Below are positions 40,075-52,300 of a stretch of 64,000 nt of DNA, piece by piece. The stretch is from NCBI RefSeq assembly GCF_040436345.1, contig NC_133223.1, forward strand, positions 19,531,613-19,595,612, in the 5' to 3' direction. This DNA is from Pagrus major (lineage: Eukaryota > Chordata > Actinopteri > Spariformes > Sparidae). Numbering within the stretch: the first letter of the stretch is position 1; the number at the start of each line of letters is the position of its first letter. A model generated the notes under the pieces. It was not told the origin of the DNA, did no database searches, and worked only from the letters and a program-made list of their open reading frames with translations. A program made the translations under genes and the position numbers.

Positions 40075-40573
40075 AGTGGTGGAGGAAGTATTAAGATCCT
40101 AGGGTACTTCAGTAAAAGTAGCAACATCAATACACCATTAAAAGTCAACATCCTGCATAAAATGTAAAAGTTGTCCAGAAAAATAGCCACTGAGTTTTAT
40201 ACTATTGAATATTATTTTATTGGATTATTATAGCTGATGTATTCATGTGTATGTAGATATTAGCCACTGTAGCTGATCGAGGTATATATATGAGTAGTAT
40301 AATCTAAAACAATGTATTATATCTTATAAGGTTATGATACATTTTGTATGCAAAACCTTATGTATATTTTTACACTAGCTAGTAATTACAACTGTCAATA
40401 GATGGGCAGCTGAGTAAAAAGTCCAATATTTCCCCCTGAAATGTAAAGCAACGTATTATACATATTATTATATTTTGCTTTTGGTTCCTTTATTGATACT
40501 CATCCTTTTGTACTTTTACCTAATTAAAATTTTGAATGCAGGACTTTTAATTGTAACATTTCCACACTGTGGC
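40075..40573. repeat. hAT-like MITE
   Basis: AGTGGTGGAGGAAGTATTAAGATCC at the left, GTACTTCAGTAAAAGTAGCAACA next, and AATGCAGGACTTTTAATTGTAACATTTCCACACTGTGG at the right end. This is an inverted CAGTGGTGGA-type end pair. Confidence 0.7.
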
Positions 40574-40795
40574 ATTGCAACTTTCACTTAAGTCAGGCCA
40601 AGTCGGCCCTTCTCATACGCACCTTTCCATCCACAGGTGTGCAAAAATTTTACTCTGTGAACTTAAGTAAAACATCCAAGTACTTCCTCTTCCACAGGCG
40701 GCCTGAATTCATCTTCAACCCCTGGTAATAACTTGAAAGATAAATTCACCCAAAAATGAAAATTCAGTCATTTTCTACTCCCATGCTAATGGAAA

Positions 40796-41309
40796 GTCAC
40801 AATTCATAAAGTACAAAAGTAAAGATATCATGCTAAAATATTAATGTACTTAAGTATAACTGATTGCAGATAAAAATAAAGTAATTCACAAATACAATAC
40901 TGTGGCTCTGATGCAGCATACAATATGCAAATTAACCAGTAACTAAAGTTAAGTAAGTCACCCACAATAATAGTACTTGAGTAAAAATCTTAAAGTATCT
41001 GATATTGCATGTACTTAAGTATCAAAAATACACGTAAAGGTACATTATACTTATATTTACATGTATGCATATATACCGATATTCATTGTCTCTTTTTATG
41101 ATTGTCGATGAAATGAATTAATTTTAAAATGTGCTTCTTTGGCTCTGATGCAGCATGCACTCTGCTAAGTAACTAGTAACTAAAGTTATCAAATAAATGT
41201 AGTGGAGTAATTATTACACTATTTCCCTCCAAAATGTAGTATAGTGTAAGTATAAAGTAGCAGAAAATGGAAATACTCACTAAATGTAATTAGTTACTTT
41301 CCGTCACTG
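40796..41309. repeat. hAT-like MITE, second in tandem
   Basis: AAAGTACAAAAGTAAAGATATCATGC ... CTCTGATGCAGCATAC (twice) ... GTAATTAGTTACTTTCCGTCACTGG. Shares internal blocks with 8250-8982. It ends about 100 bp before the acvr1 promoter region. Confidence 0.7.
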
Positions 41310-41389
41310 GTGAGCAGGTAATGACTGAATCTTCTTTTTTGGGTGAATTTATTCTTTCAAGTTAAAAGTTTTATTTTGAAACATGTGAC

Positions 41390-41820
41390 CGGAAGGGCGC
41401 GCAGTTGCCCCCTGGCTTGACGCGGGATAATTACAGTGAGTTGTTGCAAGGTAACTTCCTCCTCCAATCCTGTGTTTTCTTGCCTTCGTGGATCGGGGTG
41501 CGAGTTGTGCGAACCCTCGGCAGCGCTAACGTGTGAAGAAGAAGACGGAGAAGAGAAGAAGGGGCGAAGAAGAGCGTTACAAAATGTCTCTTCATTTCCC
41601 CTCTCCGCTAAACATCGAGTGAATTCGTCACTTTTTTTTCTTCTTTTTTTTTGTCAGGCAGCGACCGACGGACGATAATGTTGGCGTCACGTAGGTTCCT
41701 CTTCTCAGACTTTGGAAAACAAATCGGGTATTGTCGGTGAATCCTCGGGAGATGGCAGAATAGTTCGACCTGCGCCTGTTTCCGAGCCCTCGTAAAGCAC
41801 TTTGAAGAGATAGACCCGAG
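41390..41820 (+). promoter_or_regulatory. acvr1: acvr1 promoter and 5' non-coding exon (donor at 41820)
   Basis: Locally GC- and CpG-rich sequence (ACCGGAAGGGCGCGCAG, TTGACGCGGGA) in an otherwise AT-rich intergenic area. It is followed by an exon-like stretch ending GACCCGAG|GTAAGT at 41820/41821. The distance to the first coding exon (55646) is 13.8 kb, consistent with a long first intron. The ETS-like CCGGAAG near 41390 is a plausible promoter motif. The transcription start is not determinable from the sequence. Two upstream ATGs lie in the exon (see 41678 and 41752). Confidence 0.6.
41678..41763 (+). promoter_or_regulatory. two short upstream ORFs in acvr1 5' exon
   Basis: An ATG at 41678 opens a 20-codon frame ending TGA at 41738-41740. 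A second ATG at 41752, with G at -3 and G at +4 (good initiation context), opens the three-codon frame M-A-E-stop ending at 41763. They matter only if transcription starts upstream of them, which is likely but unproven. Such uORFs can lower translation of the main frame. Confidence 0.45.
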
Positions 41821-44800
41821 GTAAGTTTGATCATGGCGTATTAAAATGTATGTTGTAACCGCGCTGTTTTGCTTATCAGCTGTATTGTGTTGGACGTTTC
41901 GGGAGACGCGGCGGAGAAGAAGTTTGCTCAAAAAAAAAAAAAAAAAAAAGGTGTCGTGACGTGCTCTCAGAAGAAATCTCCCTCTGAGATTTTTTCTTCT
42001 TCAGATCTTGGCCTGTTTTGTTACTGCAGCCACACATATTCTCATCACATTTATCAACTTAGCTTATGTGAACACATCTTAAATATGAACATAGTGAATA
42101 ACAGCATGTTATTTAGTTATTTTTAATATAAGAGATGTTTTTTGGTGGAGTTGTTGATAAATGGTGGGGGCGAGACTGAAATTAAACGTCTCTTGGTCTA
42201 CCACTGCGACTTTTCGTGGTGGTAATTTCACAATCAAATCAAGCTCCCAGCCTGGCAAGTAGTTGTGACTTCGTGAGGAGTTATTTTTTGTTATGTAAAA
42301 ACAGTCTTTGGGAGGGTCGTTGGAGCTTGATCGTGTGTCTCATCATCCCATGCTGGGCACTTTTAACATCACAATCGCAGCCCTTGAGGGTGGGGAGAAG
42401 AGCCCAAAAAACACTGGTGAACACACAGAGCGCTTTACATGATCTGTAGTTTAATTTTGAACTAGAGACAATTAAATATCAGCAGTCTTAATATAAGATG
42501 AAACTTTTCCCATTAGCCCAAACAGGAAATGATTAGATTCCAGGGCAATTAATGTAAAACAAAGCAGTAGAGCTGCTGCTGCTGATGATGAGAAGGTGCA
42601 AACTTCATTACGAAGGTGTTAACTCTAGCTGAAAACATTCAGAGATAATTGTGCAGATTAAAGAAAGTGTGAATGGGAATGTCTCACGCCGAAGTGTTTC
42701 TTCCTCAGAATCAACTCATTGTGCTGCAAAGTTGCTCCCACAAATTTACAGTCCCACATACTAATCAGGGTTTCCTCCAGATCTCCTACTTGAGAGTGCA
42801 TTTGTTGTCAGCCAAGCTCCTTTTTTCATTTTGTGACATACTCAAAGTGTTACTGCCTAAACCATTCAGCTTGAACTGACCACACTTCAGTTTACATGCG
42901 CGACAGACTGACATGCAGTAATAGTGTCTGGCATGGGAGACTGTTTAATCAATATGGATTAGCCACTCAAAGTGAATCTGAACCACCAGTTGAAGCTGTG
43001 AAACATGACTTGTGTTGGTGAATTTTCCATTATAGTTGTTAAAATCAATGATTTCTTTCCTTAAGTGTTGGATGGAGAAGTGCTGTAGTTGTTCATATGT
43101 GGTTGGTTGATGATCTGGAGAATGTAACCCCACTCACTGAGGTCTGGCCCCTTTGTTGGGCGCCTGCTGTTCTCAGTGGACTGATAGTGGTCAGATAAAA
43201 AGGGACGTCAGACAGTCTGGGCTCAGATATGGTTCAACTCCAGGGGATCTTGGCGATCCCGTTCTGTTCCAGCCGAGGTAACGGGCACCAGGCTGATTGT
43301 GACCCGCTCGCCCTCCTCCTTCTCCCCCGCGTCTCGTTCTACAACAATGTTATTGCTTGGCTCCGGGCCTGTGTCATTGTTTGAAACAGCCTATCTGTGG
43401 TAACTTATTCCTCAACCAGGCAGGAGGTTATCTGTCTCTCAATGCAATCCCAACAATAGGACTGGTTTGCGATGTCCTGGCCAATGTTTAAAAGGAGAGC
43501 AGACGCCTTGCGTTTGTTTCAAAGAGGCCTTATATGCGTCTTATTTATGATGCTCGACGGTATTTGTGTTTTTAGACATGTTTATCATCCTGTCAACAAG
43601 TAGTTTAGAGGTCAATTAATCAGTTGGCTGATCAACAGAAAAGTAATCAGTTACAATTTTGATAAGTGATGAATCCTTTAAGCCATTATGGCTGCAACTA
43701 ATGAATTCTTTTAAGTAGAAAAAAACCCATAAATTGTAGTTTCCAAGTGGTATTATTGTTGTCGCTGCTGTGGCAAAAACAACCAAATCGCTTTCTGTTT
43801 TCCTCAGAGTAGCTTCTACCAACAACACAGGACAAAAAGTGAGTTAATTCATTCAGTCAGTCTAAAATGGAGATGTGAAAGCAGACAGAAATGGTGCCAG
43901 GCTGCCAGCCTGTCATCAGTCAGCCTTTATCTTCTCTGGAAATTTCATGTCTGGTGGAAGACACAATAGTGAAAATGAGTTTTATAGAAATCATTATTCA
44001 ACAGCCATTACTTTGTGCAAACAGCATTTACTGTGATTCGTTTCAAAAGACATGTCTATTGCCCGTTTTATTATTGACGAATCTGCCAGTTATTTTCTTG
44101 GTTGATTATGTGTTATTGATTGTCAAAAATTGGTGCGAAATCACAATTTTTCACAAATGTTATTTCCCAGGGTGGCATCTCTGTGTCCAAATAACAGTCA
44201 AGAGTTCCAAGATGTTTGTTTTACTATCACATAAGACAAAGAAAAGCAGCAAGTATTCACAAAGGAGAGGTTGTAAGCAAAAATAGTGTGATATTTTTGT
44301 TTGAAAATCAACTTAAATGAATAATCAGTTGTCAGAATAGTATATCATATACAATGTCTTCTTACAAATGGCAATGACTTACTTATTGAATATTTAAAAC
44401 TAAAATATAAAAGACTGATATAAGAAATTGTATTTAATTGAAATAAGAGTAATTTGGAAAACACAAAAAGATGTTCTGTACAAATGTTTATAGTTTGGCC
44501 ATTTAGTAGCCTCAGTATGAATAGGATTTTGTCGGCCCAGTTGTTGAATAGCAACAGACAGGAGTTTCGCAGTTAAAATAAAGTCGTTATTTAGTTTAGA
44601 ATTAGAGTAGCTTGTTGTTAATGTATCTATTGTTTTAACTCCTAATGTAGCCTACGCTGATTTCATATCAAACACGGATCATGTCAGGCGTCAAAACGTT
44701 TTTGTTTTTTTTTTATGAAAAAAAGTCTAACATTTATTATTAATGATTCAGCTGTAATTAATTGTTAAGGAAGAAGACTATCAAGAAATCAAGAAATTAC

Positions 44801-45478
44801 TTAAATTTTTCATTCCCAGTTGGTGATTAAGTTTCTTTCGATCAAGCGGTCGATCATTTACTGTATGTTTCTTCCAGTTTCTCCCATGTTGATGATTTGC
44901 TGCTTTTTCTGTTCAGTTCTTTGTTTTTGGAATCTCGTTAGAGAAATACAAGCTAAGGTGTCTGAAGATTTCAATGTGGACTCTGGGAAGTTGTTATCAG
45001 CATTTTTAACTTTAACTAACATCTTATAGACTAATTGATAAATCTAAAAAAAAGTACTTGTCAGATTATTTGGTAGTGAAAATAATCAGTAGTTGCGGCC
45101 CTACAATGAATACAAATGTGGGTCCCGATCGCAGTCCTGCACATGCCTCATTCAAGTTTTCATTCCTACATTATGATTCCCGAATTCCTTGGCTGCAATT
45201 TCCTTGGCCACAAGTGCACTGCTGTAGCTGTTCTTTATGATGGACAGAAAGTGTATAATTTGGTCTGATCATTTCAGTGAGCACAAGTATTACATGTAGA
45301 AGTATTGATGGGGGCTATCAGGGGGGTAGGCTTCTGATAGTATCATTTCTGTGTGCACGGTAATTTGGCTGTCAGAAGCAGCTGGCAGTTTGGGCTAGAA
45401 CAATATGCAAGTGGAGGGAGAGGGAAGTGTGAGCTCCAAAAAACCCTGAGAGAGTGTGTTGGGGGGTTGGGGGGTGTG

Positions 45479-45481
45479 TAC

Positions 45482-45513
<32 letters not shown>

Positions 45514-45740
45514 ATGCATATGTGTGTGTGGAATCAGGTTACACAGTCTGTCATTAACAAGAGAACTGCAGTTATGAGACCAAGATAGACTGCTTCAAGT
45601 CTGAGCAAGAGTCTGAGGCTCATCGCTCCTCCATGTAGGTGGCTCTCAAGGAGGGGAGGGGATACTGTGTGTGTGTGTGTGTGTGTGTGACGGGATATCA
45701 ATGTGTGTGTGTGTGTGTGCGTGTGTGTGTGTGTGTGTAT
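45479..45740. repeat. clustered (GT)n tracts
   Basis: Three GT runs at about 45479-45510, 45666-45690 and 45701-45738, with short interruptions, in acvr1 intron 1. Confidence 0.9.
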
Positions 45741-46880
45741 GTGTGTGAATGCAGGTGGGAGGCAGTGGCTGAAGGGTAGAAAGGGGGCAGGATTTGGCTT
45801 CCAGCTCAGAGTGGCAACCTTCAGCTATCTTGCTTCAGCTTGTGGCCATGTGTACGTCCTTTCTATCTGTGTGTGCACACATGCATCCATGTGTGTCTAT
45901 ATGCTGACTTACCAGAAAGTTTGACTAGCAACAACCCTGGCATCAGATGAGGCAGCAGGCTGCAGAGGAACACAGCATGTGGGTTGCATTTTGCTTCTGC
46001 TCTATGCTCGTGTCCAGCTTTTTAGAAAGGGGCCCTCTGTCTGCGGTGTTATTTTTAGTCAAAAAATCCTTGAGCCTTTTTAATAATCATCAGCCTTATG
46101 TAGCCCAAACATATCACGATGAGAACGGCTGTCTGGGACTCGCGGGCACTGCAGTCTCAGCATGACACTGGAAGTTAGAGGGAGAAAGAGAGTGAGATAA
46201 AGGACTGTGTATCAGCCAGATTTTTGTCTTGTTTCTCTGGCTGCAGTTTGGGAGCTCATTCCCTTCTTCCTCTTCTGGTGGCTCTGCGCAGACTTATTGA
46301 TTTCTATTATTCTGTGTTCAAATGTGGGTGAAGGCCAGTGGAGACAGTGAGAGGGGGAGACAAGACACTACCGTCTGCACAGATGCACACACGCATGGAT
46401 CTGCAGGGCTCGTGGCTCCTCTCCTGTCTCCAGACTAACCCCAGACTGCACTGGAGACAGTCTGCAATACACATTTTATGAGCCCTTCACTCGCTTCAGT
46501 GCTCTTGTCTTATCGCTCAGCTGTTAGGGGGGAAAGTTATGGCTTTGTTTCAGTTGCTGTCTCTCTCTGATCTCATTCCCAGTCGGAGGCATGGGCTGTT
46601 ACTTGGTGTGGGCACTTTGTCTACGAATTGTGAATAATTTGTGCTGCATCTCTTTGGGTCATGGGGTCGTAAACTGAAGTAGCTCCGACTTGATGGCAGC
46701 ACTACAGCATCACATTGTTGAATTAATCCAGTCAGTTCCGGATGCTTGAACCAAATGGGGCAGTTATAATTACATCTGAGCAATATGGTTTAAATCAATA
46801 TCACAATTTTGTATTCATTTTTTTGTGATATCTGCAAACAATTTGTCCGACAATAATTAATTAGACGATTATTTTCCCAC

Positions 46881-47225
46881 TTCAAGGTGCAATATGTAAC
46901 AACTTTTGTTTTAGCAACCAAAAAATTAACTCAAATTATCATCAGACTGTGAAGAAAAACAGTTTTGAGGTTATGTTCCTGTCAGCATTCCCTGCTGGGT
47001 GTAAACCTCCTCCCAGTGGTCCGAGGCTCTCCTGTGCTACAACAACACTTCCCCAGTGCTCCAAGCTCCCAGTCCAGCCTGCTAGCTGCACAGCTAACCG
47101 AGCTAACTAGCTAAAGGCAGCTACAGTCAGCAGCAATTAGCGGTTATCCTGCTGATATGCTGCTCTCTATTTGTTTGGAGTATGAACTCAACAGGTGGCT
47201 AATTCTTACACATTGCATCTTTTAA
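46881..47225. repeat. AAGGTGCAATATGTAA MITE, inverted-interior copy
   Basis: Left end TTCAAGGTGCAATATGTAACAA; right end AATTCTTACACATTGCATCTTTTAA. The interior block GCTAGCTGCACAGCTAACCGAGCTAACTAGCTAAAGG is the reverse complement of the interior of 29118-29436. Confidence 0.85.
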
Positions 47226-49699
47226 TCAATTCATATTTATTTTTTAAAAATGCATCACCTTTTCTTACATTGGCAATTTACACATTTACATGGCTTGTTT
47301 TGACAAAAAACAAATGGCAGTTTAGTCCAAAAAACAAGTACAAATTCACACTGAGAACTATAACTAATGAATTTTCGCTAAAAAATGACACAGCGGTAGG
47401 GCTGAGTGATACAGCCTTAAAATATGGAGATTTTTGATAAATAACCACCAGTAATGTGAATATAATGACTGAGTGGGTAAAGGCAAGTATTAGAACAAGT
47501 AGAGAAGACTGTTAAGTTCAGCAAATAACATCACTTTACCATAATGGAGCCTCTAAAGCCAGGAAGAGACACCATTTATGCCATATCATGATATAAAGAT
47601 ATCCAATGTCTAGAATGATATATAGTTTCATGTCATGATAAAGTTATAAATCGATGTATTGCCAGCCGTAGTGCAAATTTCTGTCAGTTGACTTAATCGA
47701 TGAATCTACTAATCTCTTTATTTCTAGCAAAATCACTTGAGAAATGGTTAAATTATATTTAATGCAAGGAACCATGCTTCACTATTTCAGACAAATAAAT
47801 TCCACCAAACATTTATAAACAATGATATTCAGTTATCAGCCAACCCTGCATGCAAAGCCGTAATTTCCAATTCTGGACCTGATGATTAAAGTTCGTTTGA
47901 AACTTTTTCCTGCTGGTCTTTTTCATTAAAATTGTCTCCTTCCTGAAAGGCCAGGAAGTTCCCGGCCATAAAGACTTCATTGGCAGTTGGATGTAATGGC
48001 CTAGGCCGGTCACAGTACTGAGCATCGTGCTGTAAAAACATTGTGTTGTAGCAAGCTGTTGGCTGAGTGATTATCATCACGGTGGTGAATTGTTTTGTTG
48101 GTGTCTGTGGGTCACACACCGAAGGTTATCATGCTAGCCATCTGACTCCTGTAGCTCTGCCAAGCAGGATGCCTAATCAATCAAGACTAAATATTCCCTG
48201 AGCTGTGAGTATCTAAATGCAGAGCTCTTTGAGCTGTTTGCCTGATTTACTTGTTTCACAAGAAGAAAAATATGTTTAAAGGGTGTACCGTGATACAAAT
48301 CAAGGTGTCCTTTTGAGAATAGAATTGGCCCAGAGCGGTGAACTTTGTGAGATGGTCGTTTGGAGGGAGAGTGTTTGTGCATTCCTCTGTTGGCAAACAT
48401 AGCTGAGGGCCATAAAGACAGTGTTTGAATTGGCTGTTTTTGATGGCTGTGTGAAAATGAATGTCTAATTGCTATGGCGACCATTGCATGGAAGACTTGT
48501 TAACAGTGTCTTCTGAATGCTGTAAAACATTCAAAGTTGTGTCCCACAAGACTTAATCCAACAAAGAGCCATAACAAATACTCTTTGAACCACAAAAACT
48601 ACCATGACTTTGAAGAAATGTAAGTGTGTTTGCTTACGTTTTGGATGTCTGTGCAGGTGAGGTTTCTCACTGTCATTGTCTGAATGCTAGACTCTTCCAG
48701 ACTTCCGTATCCGTCTTTAGTTGTCCTCTGTCTCTCTCTCACAAGTATATTTTGTCCGAGTATGAATCAAACTCTATCTCACGTCTTCAGTGGAAACAAA
48801 AGTGTAATCAAAATCCTCGTCTGTGTTGTGATGGGGTGCCTGCCAGAGTGTGTCATTGGTGTTGTTGATACCGAGGTTGAAGGTAGGGTGGGACTCCAGC
48901 AGGAAGAAAAGGCAACCGTTGTCTCTGATTACATTTGATCTAGACAGAGTACACTGTGTGTGCGTGCCTCGGTTGTACTGTATCCAAGGAACAAAAACCT
49001 GTCACACTCTTGCCTACTACAGTGATTGTGTGCGCGAGAATCGAACATAAGCAGGGGGCATTTGCATTTGATTACATTCCTCACATTGTGAAAGGAGGCA
49101 GCTGCTGAGATACTGTAGTGCCCTGAGAGATGGAGCCTGGCTCAACCTGATGGGGCACTGCAGATTCCACAAGCTTTTCCAAGGGGCCACAAAAGTCCCC
49201 CTTTCATCTCCCATTTGATGAGGCCCTTGGCCAGTGAGGTGTGTTTTCAAAGGTTAATGAGCTTTGCTTTCTGCTCAGTAGAACGATCCGTCATTCACAC
49301 ACAACCCCAGTGTGTGAGGCTGGATATCGAGATGGGCGTTTCGCTGTTATGCCAGACAAGGTCACAGCACAGTTCAAAATATTTCAATACAATACAAAAC
49401 AATACCTCAGTTTGGTTTACCAGAGTAAGTTTTCTAACGTACTCTGCTGGATTTATAATGACAACACCTCCTAAATATGCAGATCATTATAAGGACTTAC
49501 AGGTAAAGGAAATTACATTGGTTCCAAGCTTCTGCTGGGGGACCTTAGGTCCTGGTATTCATGTGGATGCTCTTTGACATATACCACAAAAGTTGCTCAG
49601 GAATGGCTTGAGGACCATGAGAAAGCGCTCACTGCGTTGGCCTGGTCTCCAATCGTGTTGCTGCAAGAACAAGTCTGATCCGAGATATCGCCTCCATAG

Positions 49700-50150
49700 A
49701 TCAGACTAGCCTTTGACCCGTCAAGTGATGGACACAGACCTCTGGGGCTGTCTTGTTGTGTCCTGCACCAAGGTCTTGGCAACTCTTGCCACTTGCTAGC
49801 CATCTTGGGAAAGCTCCCAGGCAGCCCCCAGACTGTTTACCAGTTTGGCTGTGATAAAGCAGATGCTTGGCTTTTGGGGCAATAGGGGTGGGATAAGTGT
49901 AGTACAAGCGTCATCACTTGTGTTACAGATTTATTTGAAAAAAAAAAAAAAGCTTATGTGGTTTGTCTCCTCTCTTATAACATCTCTGGCGTTGCCGGGA
50001 GATCTTTTGAGTCCTGTAGGTTGCAAGGTGGGGCCTCCATGGATCGGACTTGTTCCGGCATGTCCCACTGATGCTTGATCGGATTGGGATCTGAGGAATT
50101 TGGAGGCCAGGTCGACACATTGAGCTCTTTGTGACATTCCTCCGTTCATT
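49700..50150 (-). pseudogene. Tc1/mariner-like transposase remnant, C-terminal part
   Basis: On the minus strand, about 50110 down to 49980 reads as a decayed end of a Tc1-type DDE transposase: STWPPNSSDPNPIKHQWDM (compare the family motif WPPNSPDLNPIEHLW), then RSMEAPPCNLQDSKDL. After an interruption that includes an A-rich run at 49938-49951, a further matching stretch on the same strand lies near 49700-49790. The frame is broken by shifts and substitutions. No terminal inverted repeats could be delimited. Confidence 0.6.
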
Positions 50151-52117
50151 GCATTGTCACGAGATGATGAATGTTACTCACTCTATCTGTCAATGTTGTG
50201 GCTGATTGATATCAGTATTTAAAGGTGAGAGTTTTAGCCACTTTTGGTTCTGTGGAGAAGGGTTTTGATGAGGTTGTGCCTGTCTTGTTTGTATTTTGTA
50301 CTCTACTAGCATGCAGATTAAAGCCCAGTTGAACCAGAAGAAGGCTGTGAAGTATTATCTAGTGGTCTCATGGCTGGATTCTTCATGACTCAAACCAGCT
50401 GCTCACTTTATACCTCCTGATAAAACATATCAGAGGAACCAAGCAACCAAAATATCTTTTTCTATTATTTGCTGCCCTTTCTGCTACGATGACCTGCGAA
50501 TTTTGTTGCCAATGGCTGGTTGGCCTAAAGTTACCTAAGATATTAGTCCTAGAATCACAGTGAGAATGACACATCTGACAAGTCTACAGACCAACTGCTC
50601 AAAATACTGCATGGAATTTAAAATAAGGTACAGCCAAACCTTGTTCATTGTTTTGCTGCATTTTTGAGCACAGTAAAAGCAGCACAGACGGATGATTTGT
50701 CATTTTTAGAAAACTGACAAAACAGTTTTTTGCCATTTTGCCGTTGTCCGGCCTGATGCTTGCATATAGGTAAGATATAGAGCAGGACATATTTGATAAA
50801 AACACAAAAACATCTTTGACATTTTGATTCATGTGAACTTTAAATCCAACATATTTGAATCACATGTTCTTCTGTTCTTCTGATTCATTGTAATCTCATA
50901 TTCGACTAGTTTGTAAGCACAGTTGTATCAAGTTTGAATGCGTATTCCCTCAAAACCTACTAAAAAGTTAAGTTTGTGTATTTTTTTTACTTAGTTTTAG
51001 TCATCCCAAGTGTTGTATTTTACTGTAGGCAGGGAGTGTTTTTTCAACTGTGGTGAACGTGTTGATTTGCTGAGCTGTAGTGTGAATATGAATGTGGGCT
51101 GCTGCAAAGAGGAGGACTTTCGCCCTCAGGTCTGTATTACACCCACATCCACCTAGGAGCAAACCATCTGTGTGTCCCTGATGGCATGCTGGCACTTTGG
51201 CTGTCTGGGTCTGGAGCCGGGGACGGGGGACAGGGACACGAGCAGCAGGCTCCGCATTGCCCCAGTCTCTGCCTGTTTCTTCCCTCGCCACCCCGCAGTT
51301 TGCTGCAGTTTCCTTCGGTGCCTGGGCTATTTGTGCCGCGGTAACTGTGCCAGCCTGCCAGCTCAGACACAGATTCCACCTCTCGTCTCCCCCTTTGCCA
51401 GCATGATGACTCAGCAGCTCCTGCAGGGCTTCCAGCCTCCTCCCTCCGCAACCTCAGTGATACACCATGCTCATCAGACAAAGTAGTGTTTTGTCATTCT
51501 CTCCTTCGTCCTGACCTGAATACAAAAACAGACCAAAATAAGAAAGCATCCAGCTAGACTAAAAGGTTTTGTTTGTTGTTGAAAGCCATTTCAGCAATCA
51601 GTTTGAAAATGTCACATGGAAACAACAAATGGTTATAAAATAATAGGTTTAATATGACACTTGAAGACGTAGAGGTGGGATGCGTACAGACTCTTCAAAT
51701 TAAATCATCCTAACTGTCTACGTCCTTCTGTTTTTGGGTTCGGTTGTCTCAGCATTTGAGTGGCATGTTTAATCATCTCCATCTAATCACTTTAAGCTCT
51801 GCTCAACTTCTTAGACAAGTGCTTATCTAGATAGCCCTCTGGAGTGGGATGACTGGAAAGAGTCTGGGGAGGAAACGTAGTGTCATAAAATGGGAGCCTT
51901 GATATGCAGGATCACTTTCAAGTCCCTCTAGCAGTGCTCAGCGGGAGTCAACCCTAACATACTTTTCACTGGGCCAAGTCTATTTCAGCTATTCCTCTCC
52001 GGGTTGTACACACTTTGACTACCTTGTGTTGAGCTCAATGTGGCCTCTATGTTTCCATGTGCAAGGTCGGTGCTTACGCATCTCAGAGGCATTGATATCC
52101 TCATACAAAATACCTGT

Positions 52118-52300
52118 GGTGGGAAATGTATTCAGATTATTTACTTAAGTAAAAGCAGAAATCATACAAAATAGTCCATTTAAAGTAATAATGCTGCATT
52201 CAGAATTTTTCTCAAGTAAAGGAACATAATTATTATCACCTAAACTACTTAAAATCAAAGTTAAAGTACTGATTATTAGGATAAAATATCGATACAGAAA
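52118..52300. repeat. decayed hAT-type MITE fragment
   Basis: CTGTGGTGGGAAATGTATTCAGATTATTTACTTAAGTAAAAGCAG with TAATGCTGCATTCAGAATTTT. Resembles the left half of the 40075-40573 type; the right end is not seen. Confidence 0.5.

Larger units (their letters stand above)
36210..41390. other. intergenic region between c7orf57 homologue and acvr1 (divergent)
   Basis: The two genes are transcribed away from each other. The stretch holds repeats at 36639-37364, 38340-38533, 40075-40573 and 40796-41309. An ETS-type inverted pair, CCGGAAGT (around 36525) and ACTTCCGG (around 36552), sits in a segment that itself resembles a fish repeat. No gene is seen. Confidence 0.6.

Noticed and set aside
41436-41678. 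80-codon frame at the acvr1 5' end
   Set aside because: It falls in the promoter/5' non-coding exon area, has a low-complexity Glu/Lys/Arg section, and is not in frame with the receptor start.
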